DNA of 64,000 bases, taken from positions 558,001-622,000 of the forward strand of contig JADJNF010000007.1 in the NCBI GenBank assembly GCA_016714445.1, written 5' to 3'. The notes beneath the pieces were generated by a model. It did no database searches. It saw only the letters and a program-made list of their open reading frames with translations, and was not told the DNA's origin. This DNA is from Saprospiraceae bacterium (lineage in GTDB: Bacteria; Bacteroidota; Bacteroidia; Chitinophagales; Saprospiraceae). Positions 17,200-25,597 of this stretch are shown here, piece by piece. Both the position numbers and the translations under genes were made by a program. Position 1 is the first letter of the stretch. Every line of letters starts with the position of its first letter.

Positions 17200-17814
17200 A
17201 TGGCTGTAAATTTTGCAGAAATTGCTTTTACGGATGCAGTCAAAGAGATGCAAGAAAAGCACGGCAGTCGGCGAGCATACGAAAGAATGGAAAAACTCAA
17301 TATCGTTGATGGTCTTTCAATCAATGAAATTGAGTTTATAAGGAATCAGGATAGTTTTTTTATGGCTTCTTTTGGTGCCAGCGATTTTCCTTATATCCAG
17401 CATCGTGGCGGACCAAAAGGTTTTCTGAAGGTGCTGGATCCAAAAAGAATAGCTTTCATCGATTTTACGGGTAATAAGCAATATATTTCGATAGGAAATC
17501 TTGTCACCAATAAAAATGTGGCTTTGATTATGGTAGACTATCCCAATAGAGCTAGGCTAAAAATATATGCCAAAGCTGAGATAGTCGAGCTAAAGGATAA
17601 TATGGAATTGTATGATTCACTCTCACTAGGTGATTACAATTTCAAGGCAGAGCGAATGATGATATTCCACATCGAAGCTTTTGACTGGAATTGTCCGCAG
17701 CACATCACACCCAGATATACGGTGGAAGATATAGAAAGTGCGCTTGCACCACAAAGGGAATATATTGCCAAACTCGAATCTGAATTGAAAAAATTGAAGG
17801 GACATGAACAGTAA
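17200..17814 (+). CDS. Pyridoxamine 5'-phosphate oxidase-like flavoprotein
   Basis: This 204-residue protein has a split-barrel flavin-binding fold of the PNPOx-like superfamily. The central strands include FFMASFGASDFPYIQHRGGP, the ISIGNLVTNKNVALIMVDYP segment and RARLKIYAKAEIV. A C-terminal coiled-coil tail (EYIAKLESELKKLK) is present. Members bind FMN, F420 or haem, and the substrate cannot be told from sequence. It starts one base after DUF1348. The first 60 residues form a helical extension seen in the larger members. Confidence 0.87.
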   Translation: MAVNFAEIAFTDAVKEMQEKHGSRRAYERMEKLNIVDGLSINEIEFIRNQDSFFMASFGASDFPYIQHRGGPKGFLKVLDPKRIAFIDFTGNKQYISIGNLVTNKNVALIMVDYPNRARLKIYAKAEIVELKDNMELYDSLSLGDYNFKAERMMIFHIEAFDWNCPQHITPRYTVEDIESALAPQREYIAKLESELKKLKGHEQ

Positions 17815-17855
17815 TAATGTGGATATTTAGATGGTATTTTAAACAAAAATAAAAC

Positions 17856-18746
17856 ATGACAAAATCAAACGCTTTAACACTCATAAACCCTAAAAGTGGT
17901 TCACTGGCTTTTAAGATTTTTAATTTTGATGATAATAGTCATTTTGACCACATTCAGCGACTTAATTATTATTCGCTTATCTGGATCCAACATGGTAAGG
18001 GTAAAGTAAAAGCAGATTTTGCCGAGTACAGTTTTGGTTTAAATACACTGTTTGCTTTTGCACCGTATCAACCATTCATGATCCATGAAGATGAAAATAT
18101 ATCGGGCCTGGTCTTAAATTTTCATCCTGATTTTTTCTGCATTCACAAACACCATAAAGAAGTGGCTTGCAACGGGATTCTGTTCAATAACATATATGAT
18201 CCACCATTTGTGATAGTTGATGAAACGGCAAAGTCCACTTTCGGAATGTTGGTGGATCAAATGAGGTCAGAAATGCAAAACCCTGCATTAGCTCAATATG
18301 AATTGCTGGTTTCTTATTTAAAGATATTTCTCATCACAGCCTCCAGACTGAAAACACAGCAACAAACGGATAAAACTCCATTTAAAACAACATCTAAAGC
18401 ACCGTTTATCTTACAGGATTTGAAAGACAATATTGAAGCGAACTTCAAGACCAAACATTCAGCTGGTGAATATGCAGAACTGTTGAATATATCACCCAAG
18501 GCCCTGGCTAAAATCACTAAGGCACACTTCAATAAAACCCTGACTGATCTGATCTCAGAGCGCATAATCATAGAAGCAAAAAGGGAATTGTATCTCACCA
18601 ATAAAGCAGTAAAAGAAATAGCTTACGAATTGGGCTATGATGATGAACACTACTTCAGCAGGTTTTTTAAAAACAACGCAGATGTTTCTCCTCAAATATA
18701 TCGGGATACCGTAGGCTTTGCTATGGCGATGCAAAATATGAATTAA
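17856..18746 (+). CDS. AraC-family transcriptional regulator
   Basis: This 296-residue protein has an N-terminal cupin-like sensing domain (about 1-150) and a C-terminal double helix-turn-helix. The HTH part includes YAELLNISPKALAKITKAHF and the family signature IAYELGYDDEHYFSRFFK. It is 41 bp downstream of the PNPOx-like gene on the same strand, so it may be the last operon member and control the YHS-to-PNPOx genes. The effector is unknown. Confidence 0.93.
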   Translation: MTKSNALTLINPKSGSLAFKIFNFDDNSHFDHIQRLNYYSLIWIQHGKGKVKADFAEYSFGLNTLFAFAPYQPFMIHEDENISGLVLNFHPDFFCIHKHHKEVACNGILFNNIYDPPFVIVDETAKSTFGMLVDQMRSEMQNPALAQYELLVSYLKIFLITASRLKTQQQTDKTPFKTTSKAPFILQDLKDNIEANFKTKHSAGEYAELLNISPKALAKITKAHFNKTLTDLISERIIIEAKRELYLTNKAVKEIAYELGYDDEHYFSRFFKNNADVSPQIYRDTVGFAMAMQNMN

Positions 18747-18781
18747 AAGAAGTAGCATGAAAAAATAAACCCTCTACATTG

Positions 18782-20209
18782 TTATTTTTTGATGCTTGTT
18801 GGCAAAGTTTTATTCAGGATAATACGATTTACATCTTCTAAGTACATTTCTTTTAAGTGATCATAAAATGATTTTTTACTAACTATATTAGCAATAATAT
18901 TTGATAAAATTGCACCTAAGAGCAAGTAAAATATCACACTGTGCCTATCAGTCATTTCGAAAATAATAATGGCAGAAGTAAAAGGAGCTCGGGTCACACC
19001 AGTTAGAAAGGAGACCATCCCAATAAGGATGATCAAATTGGCATTTGCTCCCGTCAAGTGCATAAATTCTGCAATCAAAGCCCCTAAACTTGCACCAGAA
19101 CTCAATGATGGGGCAAATACACCACCAGCTCCACCGAATCCAAAAGAAAGTATCAAGCCATTCATTCTAAGAAATGGCAAATACCATGGTACTGTTTTAT
19201 CATCTGTAAACAAGGTTCTCACCATCAATTCTTTACCTGAACCCATAGTTTCTGTACCAAAAAAATAAATAGTAGTGGCTACCAATAATGCGCAAAGTAT
19301 TACGATACCGATTTGTTTGGCCCTTTTACGAATCGAATTTACATAAACAATAAATTTTAGTAAAATATCGCACATTTTACTTCCAAAATATCCTGCTATA
19401 ACAGCTGTGATTACGACTCCTAATATGACACTCCATCCATAGAAACCTGTTTTAGGGTAGCCCAAATATAAATAGGCGCCTCCAAAACCTTGGGCTGTAA
19501 GACCCGCGATAATGACTGCAATAAATAGTGGTGATTTGTAGTGTTTTATGTGAAATTTTGACAATTCTTCGATCGCAAAAATTATTCCACCTAATGGAGT
19601 ATTAAAAGCAGCAGCTAAACCAGAAGCAGCACCAGCTATCAAAATATTTTGCTGGGAAATTGGTGTCCACCACTTAGGTAGAAATTTATAAACCAAATTA
19701 AAAATTGAACTAGAGATCTGAATAGTTGGGCCTTCTCTACCTAAAATTCCACCACCAACTACTTTTATACTACTGGCTAACACTTTAATTATTATTATTT
19801 TAAAGCTTAAGAATAGCTTTATATATTTTTTTGTTTCAGGTTTTGCTAGTGAAATTGAAGCCATAACTTGAGGTATTCCACTTCCCTTGGCATATGGAGC
19901 AAACCTCCTGACCAGCCACCAAGAAGTAATAAAACTTAAAGGCGTTAAAATGAAAATAAACAGTTTGTTTTGATCATAAACGTATATAGATAATTTTTCG
20001 GCATAATTAAAAATCCTACTATACAAAAATGCGATAAATCCTGTGATAACAGACGCAATAATAAATGGAAGAAATTGGAAAAACTGTTCTTTAAGTTCTG
20101 CATTTGTTTCTATGGTCTTCTCATACAAATCTTTACCATACGAAATGGCATTGCTTACCACAGGTCTATTTTTAAATATTACTATTTTTCTTAAATATTT
20201 TGTTTTCAA
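18782..20209 (-). CDS. ClC-family chloride transporter, probably H+/Cl- antiporter
   Basis: This 475-residue membrane protein has the three ClC selectivity motifs: GSGIP at 109-113, GREGP at 157-161 and GGVFAPS in the C-terminal half. The gating glutamate (Glu159) is present. The internal proton glutamate is present as Glu215 in FAIEEL, matching Glu203 of the E. coli exchanger, so antiport is more likely than channel activity. No C-terminal CBS domains are present. It is convergent with the AraC gene and divergent from the DM13 lipoprotein gene, with a 282-bp spacer that includes site B. Confidence 0.93.
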   Translation of the reverse strand: MKTKYLRKIVIFKNRPVVSNAISYGKDLYEKTIETNAELKEQFFQFLPFIIASVITGFIAFLYSRIFNYAEKLSIYVYDQNKLFIFILTPLSFITSWWLVRRFAPYAKGSGIPQVMASISLAKPETKKYIKLFLSFKIIIIKVLASSIKVVGGGILGREGPTIQISSSIFNLVYKFLPKWWTPISQQNILIAGAASGLAAAFNTPLGGIIFAIEELSKFHIKHYKSPLFIAVIIAGLTAQGFGGAYLYLGYPKTGFYGWSVILGVVITAVIAGYFGSKMCDILLKFIVYVNSIRKRAKQIGIVILCALLVATTIYFFGTETMGSGKELMVRTLFTDDKTVPWYLPFLRMNGLILSFGFGGAGGVFAPSLSSGASLGALIAEFMHLTGANANLIILIGMVSFLTGVTRAPFTSAIIIFEMTDRHSVIFYLLLGAILSNIIANIVSKKSFYDHLKEMYLEDVNRIILNKTLPTSIKK

Positions 20210-20389
20210 AGTTCTTAATTTTTCGAATCAAATATTCTTTGGTTTACGGGTTCAGAATGCAACCTATAAAGAAAACTATTTTTAAACAAGAATGTAAAAG
20301 TAGCTAAAATATTCCATAATAAATTTGAGCTTTATGATTTCATTTTGCTAAATTTAATTTTAATTTTTCATAAATTATATATTCATTTC

Positions 20390-20424
20390 TGTGATACTTC
20401 TGTGATAATTGAAGTGCATCTTTG
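20390..20424 (+). promoter_or_regulatory. TGTGATA tandem-repeat operator and -7 box, site B (upstream of DM13 lipoprotein)
   Basis: TGTGATA stands at 20390-20396 and 20401-20407, then nine bases, then CATCTTTG at 20417-20424. The -7-like box is 67 bp before the start codon at 20492. Geometry is identical to site A. Confidence 0.75.
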
Positions 20425-20491
20425 ATTTGTTATTCATTAAATTCACAGTTAATAGACTTAATATTGTTGTAAAAAAAATAAAAAAACAGAG

Positions 20492-21202
20492 ATGAAACAA
20501 GTATTTTTAATGTTATCAAGCATTATTTTTTTGAGTTCTTGTATAGGAACTGACCTGATCGAAGAAACGGAAGTTCCGGAACAAGTCCTGATTTCTACAA
20601 ACATTTCTTCAATTAAAATTGGAGATGAAGTACTGTTCGAAGCTATTTATACCAACAAATATGGAATGACTGAAAATAAACAAGTCATCTGGTCTACAAG
20701 CACACCTGAAACAGTAAGTGTAACATCTTCCGGATTAATCAGAGCATTAAAAGCCGGTGATGCAGTCATCAAAGCTACTGCAGCAAATGCTGAAACAACC
20801 AGAATAATAAAAGTCTCTGCAGATCCGGTAATTGAGACAGGAATCAACACAAGATCCGGTATTTTTATGTCCGCAGGATCAGGGTCTTACACTGTTACCG
20901 GTGATGTTATGATCACTACACAAAATGGCAAAAGCAAAATTACTGTAAAAGACAATTTTAAAGCCAGTATCGGGCCCAGCTTGTTTTTATTGCTCACAAA
21001 CCATACAAACGGAAGCTATATGGTCGTCAATAATAATCCTGCCATCAACGGAACTAGTGCACAAATCTCTTTAAACCGTCTGACCAATTTTCAAGGTGCT
21101 ATGTCATGGGATGTTCCAGCTGGAGTAGACGTAAAAAATTATAAATATGCACTTCTTTATTGTACTTTAGGCCCTGTTTTTGGATTTGCAGAGTTAAAGT
21201 GA
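20492..21202 (+). CDS. Lipoprotein with Big2-like and DM13 domains
   Basis: This 236-residue protein has a lipoprotein signal peptide (lipobox LSSC). A bacterial Ig-like group 2 domain follows (about 28-110), with WSTSTPETVSVTSSGLI and the GDAVIKATAA strand. The C-terminal half is a DM13 domain, running from RSGIFMSAGSGSYTVTGDV to the Cys-containing end YCTLGPVFGFAEL. DM13 domains carry a near-invariant Cys and have been proposed to act in electron transfer or redox chemistry at the cell surface. The gene follows regulatory site B and precedes an outer-membrane protein gene, probably in the same transcript. Confidence 0.9.
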   Translation: MKQVFLMLSSIIFLSSCIGTDLIEETEVPEQVLISTNISSIKIGDEVLFEAIYTNKYGMTENKQVIWSTSTPETVSVTSSGLIRALKAGDAVIKATAANAETTRIIKVSADPVIETGINTRSGIFMSAGSGSYTVTGDVMITTQNGKSKITVKDNFKASIGPSLFLLLTNHTNGSYMVVNNNPAINGTSAQISLNRLTNFQGAMSWDVPAGVDVKNYKYALLYCTLGPVFGFAELK

Positions 21203-21243
21203 ATTCACTTCCACTATTATTTAAATATGTTAAGCCAATTAAA

Positions 21244-22071
21244 ATGAAATACTTATTAATTATTATCCTTTCCTATTTTCAGCTTTCTAATCTAACCGGA
21301 CAGGCATGGACCAAGCCAAAAGGTGAAGGGTTTTATAAACTGGATTACACCCTTATCCACACGAACCAGGTCTTTGATCCCGGAGGTAAAATTGTTCCTT
21401 TCAGAACCCTGGGCAATCATACGTTTAGTTTGTATGGAGAAAGAGGTATTACCGATAAATTTACATTGCAGGCTTATATTCCTTTTTTCGTAAGAAATGT
21501 GCTCAATGAAACCAAAGGTGCTCAGTCAGGTGTATTGCTGGAACCGGGAATAGAAAACAACAATATAGGTGATATAGATATTGCTTTCAGATATGCTCTG
21601 CCTTTCGGAAAATTGCCGGTAAGTGCTACCCTTTTATTAGGATTGCCAACTGGTAATAGTACCCAGAATTCAGGACTCTTTACGGGTGATGGCGAGTTCA
21701 ATCAAATGCTAAAAATAAGTACGGGCGTAGGTGCTACTAAATGGTGGACACAGTTTGGTTTTGGTTTTAACAATCGGACCAAAGGTTTTTCTGATGAAGT
21801 AAGGTATGATGCTGAGTTTGGTTATAAAATGTTAAGCGACAAATTGTTGACCATTTTTAAATTATCCGGAATTGAAAGCCTGAATAATGGAACAGAAGGT
21901 GCTACTTCCACCGGTCTATTTTCAAATAATGTTGAGTTTCTGTCTCCAGGCCTTGAATTCCTGTATTTTGTAAAACCCAAATTTGGTTTTTCCTTCAGAG
22001 CAGCCGGCGCTGTGAAAGGACAAAACGTTCTGGCAGCACCATCTTTTTCTTTTGGCATTTTTGCACAGTAG
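21244..22071 (+). CDS. Predicted outer-membrane beta-barrel protein (MetA/phenol-pathway transporter-like)
   Basis: I choose the ATG at 21244, which gives a signal peptide (MKYLLIIILSYFQLSN, cleavage near LTGQA). A frame start at 21160 lies inside the DM13 gene. The 275-residue mature-type sequence alternates hydrophobic and polar residues, with many aromatic strand ends (YKLDYTLIHT, FTLQAYIPFF, WWTQFGFGFNN) and a terminal aromatic segment PSFSFGIFAQ. It resembles the channel family related to MetA-pathway outer-membrane proteins. The substrate is unknown. It lies 41 bp after the DM13 lipoprotein gene, so the two may form a surface redox unit. Confidence 0.78.
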   Translation: MKYLLIIILSYFQLSNLTGQAWTKPKGEGFYKLDYTLIHTNQVFDPGGKIVPFRTLGNHTFSLYGERGITDKFTLQAYIPFFVRNVLNETKGAQSGVLLEPGIENNNIGDIDIAFRYALPFGKLPVSATLLLGLPTGNSTQNSGLFTGDGEFNQMLKISTGVGATKWWTQFGFGFNNRTKGFSDEVRYDAEFGYKMLSDKLLTIFKLSGIESLNNGTEGATSTGLFSNNVEFLSPGLEFLYFVKPKFGFSFRAAGAVKGQNVLAAPSFSFGIFAQ

Positions 22072-22140
22072 AAACTCTGATTATTATATTCAGGCATATT
22101 TTTGAGTAAATCTTAAAATTTATTCTCCAGGTAGTCCAAT

Positions 22141-22175
22141 TGTGATACATCTGTGATAATTGGAAATTATCTTCG
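22141..22175 (+). promoter_or_regulatory. TGTGATA tandem-repeat operator and -7 box, site C (upstream of DoxX/YHS)
   Basis: TGTGATA stands at 22141-22147 and 22152-22158, then nine bases, then TATCTTCG at 22168-22175. The box is 30 bp before the DoxX-like start codon. Confidence 0.75.
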
Positions 22176-22205
22176 TTGGATTCATTACCAAAACATTAAA
22201 ACATC

Positions 22206-22616
22206 ATGTCAAAATCAACCACAAAATTTTATGTTGAAAGATTGCTTAGTATTATTGCAGCAGTCATCTTATTGCAAACCCTATATTTCAAATTTACAGC
22301 AGCACCAGTTAGTGTTCATATTTTTTCCACTTTAGGTTTGGAACCTTGGGGAAGGATCGGAACTGGAATAATGGAGCTAATTTCCGGTATCCTTCTTTTT
22401 ATTCCTCGCACTTCTGCTTATGGGGCTGGTCTTGCTTTGGGAATCATGGCAGGTGCTATTTTATCACATCTATTATTTTTGGGCATCGAAGTTCAGGGAG
22501 ATGGCGGTAATGTATTTATATTAGCCATAATGGTCACCCTTTGTAGCATTGGTGTTTTATTTTTAAAAAGGAATGATCTAAAATCCTTACTAAACACATT
22601 TTTGAATAAAAATTAA
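22206..22616 (+). CDS. DoxX-like four-helix membrane protein
   Basis: This 136-residue protein has four predicted transmembrane helices (about 12-30, 50-67, 73-93 and 101-121). The pattern LQTLYFKFTAAP and the GRIGTGIMELISGILLFIP helix are characteristic of the DoxX/DoxD-like family. Members are often found with thiol-redox or periplasmic electron-transfer partners. It starts just downstream of site C and the YHS gene follows after 11 bp. Transport or quinone-linked redox function is not established. Confidence 0.88.
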   Translation: MSKSTTKFYVERLLSIIAAVILLQTLYFKFTAAPVSVHIFSTLGLEPWGRIGTGIMELISGILLFIPRTSAYGAGLALGIMAGAILSHLLFLGIEVQGDGGNVFILAIMVTLCSIGVLFLKRNDLKSLLNTFLNKN

Positions 22617-22627
22617 AAACAATAAAA

Positions 22628-23071
22628 ATGAGAACTTTTATTTTTTCTTTAGTAATGCTTTTAAATATAGGATTAAATGGTCAGGCTGCCAAAGAAGCCA
22701 AAATATTTACCACAAAAGAAGGAGCCATAAAAGGCTATGATCCTGTTGCATATTTCATATCTAATAAACCAATAAAAGGCACAAAAACAATTTCACATCA
22801 CTGGGATGGAGCTACCTGGTATTTTGCATCAGACACCAATAAAAAATTGTTTATCGACAATCCTGAAAAATATGCGCCTCAATATGGAGGCTATTGCGCC
22901 TATGGGTGGGCCCAGGGGTATGCTGTGAAAATCGAACCCGATGCATGGGCCATCGAAGGTGGCAAACTTTATCTCAACTATAACAAAGGTGTGCAAAAAG
23001 ATTGGGATAAAGATCGGGCTGGATATATCCAAAAAGCTGATTCAAATTTCGCCTCAAAAATTAAAAATTGA
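22628..23071 (+). CDS. Secreted YHS-domain protein, second copy
   Basis: This 147-residue protein has a signal peptide (cleavage near LNGQA) and a YHS domain starting at KGYDPVAYF, with the central YGGYCAYGWAQG segment. It is a paralogue of the 15098-15565 product, with similar length and domain position. It is co-transcribed with the DoxX-like gene and lies under site C, unlike its paralogue. Metal binding or a redox role is suggested by family context but not shown. Confidence 0.9.
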   Translation: MRTFIFSLVMLLNIGLNGQAAKEAKIFTTKEGAIKGYDPVAYFISNKPIKGTKTISHHWDGATWYFASDTNKKLFIDNPEKYAPQYGGYCAYGWAQGYAVKIEPDAWAIEGGKLYLNYNKGVQKDWDKDRAGYIQKADSNFASKIKN

Positions 23072-23102
23072 TGTACTTTCCGAAAAAAATTTGTTTTCAC
23101 TT

Positions 23103-23127
23103 AAAGGTTTCCCAAAATTAAACCTTT
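23103..23127 (+). terminator. Weak terminator or attenuator hairpin after YHS gene
   Basis: AAAGGTTT at 23103-23110 pairs with AAACCTTT at 23120-23127 around a nine-base loop. Only a short T-rich stretch follows, so termination may be partial and the ATP-grasp gene could still be read through. Confidence 0.5.
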
Positions 23128-23201
23128 ATTGCTTAATCAATTGACCATGTTGCAGAAATTTTTGTTATTAGATTTTAATATAGTTTTTTTTAATTATTTA
23201 C

Positions 23202-24227
23202 ATGACAGATATTAAAGAGATCGTCAAAAAACAAAATAACACACCAATATGGCTTGGAAAGACAGTAAATTATGAATACTGGCCAGTTTGGTTTTTTTAT
23301 ATTCCAATAGGGCTATATATCACTTATCTTGCTTTGAAAGCCAGGTCTGCCACATTCTTTACCGGAGTTAACCCTTCATTCAAAGACAGTGGTATCATCA
23401 GGTACAGTAAGTTTGATGTCCTTTCACGCATATCTGAAGAATTTAAGCCAAAAGGAGTGCTTATAAAATCAGGAACATTAAATATAGTATTACCACCACA
23501 GCTTTCGTTTCCCGTGATTGCCAAACCAGATATGGGCGAACGGGGCAAAGGCGTTACTGTAGTTTATGATTTAGCAACATTGCAACGTTATGCAGATACA
23601 ATCAATCAGGATTTTATTATTCAGGAGTTTTGTGATTTTCCTCAGGAAGCAGCCATCTTTTATATGCGAAAGCCAACAGAAAGTAGAGGTAGAATTACTT
23701 CATTCACAACCAAGGAATTTTTATCTGTCACAGGTAATGGACACCAAACTATTGATCAATTAATGTCTCTGTCCTTCAGAGCCAGACTTCAGAAAGGAAG
23801 AATGAGCCCTGAATTTTTAATTAGTATCCCTCAGTCTGGCGAACATGTAAAAATAGAAGCCATAGGAAATCACAATAGAGGTACCAGATTCATCAATTCC
23901 AATCACTTGATATCTGAAAAATTAGTCTCTGTATTTGATGATATCTCAAAAAAAATAGATGGTTTCTATTACGGAAGATATGATTTAAAATTTAATACTA
24001 TTGAAGAAATGGAAGATGGCATCAATTTTAAAATAGTAGAGCTGAATGGTATCAATTCGGAACCCGTTCACATATATGATCAGCAGACCGGATTATTTAA
24101 TGCTTACAAAGATTTTTTTACTCACATGAGATACATGTACGAAATCAGTGAAGAAAATAAATTGAGAGGTATACAAAGAACGGGAGCTATCAGATTTTGG
24201 GTCAGCATTTTTTCAGGAAAAGGATAA
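23202..24227 (+). CDS. Membrane-anchored ATP-grasp ligase (D-Ala-D-Ala-ligase-like)
   Basis: This 341-residue protein has an N-terminal hydrophobic segment (about 27-46, YWPVWFFYIPIGLYITYLAL). An ATP-grasp domain follows, with the ATP-binding lysine motif FPVIAKPDMGERGKG, the IIQEFCDFPQEA strand and a metal-binding end YYGRYDLKF ... VELNGINSEP. ATP-grasp enzymes form C-N or C-O bonds through acyl phosphates. The membrane anchor suggests action near the inner membrane, perhaps on an envelope or lipid-linked substrate. The substrate is unknown. It sits between two putative regulon promoters (sites C and D). Confidence 0.82.
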   Translation: MTDIKEIVKKQNNTPIWLGKTVNYEYWPVWFFYIPIGLYITYLALKARSATFFTGVNPSFKDSGIIRYSKFDVLSRISEEFKPKGVLIKSGTLNIVLPPQLSFPVIAKPDMGERGKGVTVVYDLATLQRYADTINQDFIIQEFCDFPQEAAIFYMRKPTESRGRITSFTTKEFLSVTGNGHQTIDQLMSLSFRARLQKGRMSPEFLISIPQSGEHVKIEAIGNHNRGTRFINSNHLISEKLVSVFDDISKKIDGFYYGRYDLKFNTIEEMEDGINFKIVELNGINSEPVHIYDQQTGLFNAYKDFFTHMRYMYEISEENKLRGIQRTGAIRFWVSIFSGKG

Positions 24228-24238
24228 AATAACTATTT

Positions 24239-24273
24239 TGTGATAATTCTGTGATACCTGAGTAGTACTTTTA
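24239..24273 (+). promoter_or_regulatory. TGTGATA tandem-repeat operator and -7 box, site D (upstream of DinB-like operon)
   Basis: TGTGATA stands at 24239-24245 and 24250-24256, then nine bases, then TACTTTTA at 24266-24273. The box is 74 bp before the DinB-like start and is the least canonical of the four. Confidence 0.72.
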
Positions 24274-24347
24274 CAAAATAATTAGTAAGATCAATAAACA
24301 TATTAAGAAAATTCAGATTTACAACAATACTAATTCCACAACAATAT

Positions 24348-24869
24348 ATGCTGACAAACATTACATCAGACACTTTATCTCAGCTCCGATCAGTCATAGA
24401 TCAGTTAACGAAGGATGAATATACCAGTAAGTTGCCCATACTTAATCATAGTAGTGTCGGACAGCATGTAAGGCATGTTCTGGAGTTTTATATTTGTTTG
24501 TCAGAAGGTATAAAATCAGGTATGGTTAATTATGACAGTCGAACCAGAAATCCTGCTATAGAAAATGAGCCCAATTATGCCACGATAATTTTGGAAGAAT
24601 TGACTTCTTTCTTTTGTCTTAAAAATATTGAAGAAGCATCAATTGTTAACATGATTGAATTTAACAGTCTATCCATAACATCGCAGAGTTCGGTAAGCAG
24701 AGAGTTGGTTTATCTGATAGAACATAGTATTCATCATTATGCAATAATAGCGATTGCATTGAGAAACGAATTTGGTCATGTAAAAATACCTGCAGATTTT
24801 GGGGTGGCATATTCTACTTCCAGACACAAAAGTAACGTTGCAAAAGAAATGTCACATAACCATTATTAA
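24348..24869 (+). CDS. DinB/YfiT-like putative metal-dependent protein
   Basis: This 173-residue four-helix-bundle protein resembles the DinB fold. Candidate metal ligands are His40/His43 in GQHVRHVLEF and His126/His130 in EHSIHHYAI, the usual histidine arrangement. DinB-family members include thiol transferases that use bacillithiol or mycothiol, but many are uncharacterised. It is the first gene of a tight six-gene run (to 29744) under site D. A role in thiol or redox metabolism fits the neighbours but is inferred. Confidence 0.82.
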   Translation: MLTNITSDTLSQLRSVIDQLTKDEYTSKLPILNHSSVGQHVRHVLEFYICLSEGIKSGMVNYDSRTRNPAIENEPNYATIILEELTSFFCLKNIEEASIVNMIEFNSLSITSQSSVSRELVYLIEHSIHHYAIIAIALRNEFGHVKIPADFGVAYSTSRHKSNVAKEMSHNHY

Positions 24870-24882
24870 CGAAATCTGAAAG

Positions 24883-25584
24883 ATGTGTTGCCTTACCATA
24901 TATAAAACCAAGGATGATAAACTGGTCATCACCCACAACAGGGATGAGCAACCAGCCCGACAAGTATCAGCAAATAAAGTGATCACTAAAATCATTAATG
25001 ACAGAAGGGTTTTTATGCCTGAAGATAGCTTATCCGGAGGTACCTGGATAGGCACAGACGATGTTACAGTAGCTGCGTTATTGAATGGTTTTAAAGAAAA
25101 ACATATCAGAAAACCATACTATCGTGCCAGCAGGGGCAGTATTATCCCAAGTTTATTTAATGAAAAAGATATTGACACTTTTGTCAGAAGATTTGACCCT
25201 TATGGTTTTGAACCATTTACTTTAATTTTGGTCAACAGAAATGAAAAGGTTTTTGAAATTGGTTGGGATGAGAAAAACATGCATATTTCAATGTTGACCT
25301 GTGATACACCTTTGATATATTCTTCAGCCACTTTATATGATGGTGTTATTCAGTCTCAAAGGAAAAATCTTTTCAAAAGATATCTTCAAAAGGATATGAA
25401 TGCCGATGACCTTTGGTTGTTTCACAAAAATAAAGGCGATGATCATGGCAATTATATAAATGTGGATTATAATAATGAAATCAGCACCGTTGCCATCAGT
25501 CAGATAGTATTTGCTGATAAATCTACATTTTATTATCAATCACTTGTAAACAATAATAGTAAACTATCCTTTATATTAGCATAA
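24883..25584 (+). CDS. NRDE (TANGO2-like) family protein
   Basis: This 233-residue protein begins MCCLT and contains the family-defining NRDE motif in THNRDEQPARQ near residues 17-27, followed by the GTWIGTDDVTVAALLNGF segment. The family has an Ntn-hydrolase-like fold in which the N-terminal Cys could act as nucleophile after Met removal. TANGO2-type proteins have been linked to haem or lipid handling, but the bacterial role is unclear. It starts 13 bp after the DinB-like gene. Confidence 0.88.
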   Translation: MCCLTIYKTKDDKLVITHNRDEQPARQVSANKVITKIINDRRVFMPEDSLSGGTWIGTDDVTVAALLNGFKEKHIRKPYYRASRGSIIPSLFNEKDIDTFVRRFDPYGFEPFTLILVNRNEKVFEIGWDEKNMHISMLTCDTPLIYSSATLYDGVIQSQRKNLFKRYLQKDMNADDLWLFHKNKGDDHGNYINVDYNNEISTVAISQIVFADKSTFYYQSLVNNNSKLSFILA

Positions 25585-25597
25585 CAAAATCCAAAAA

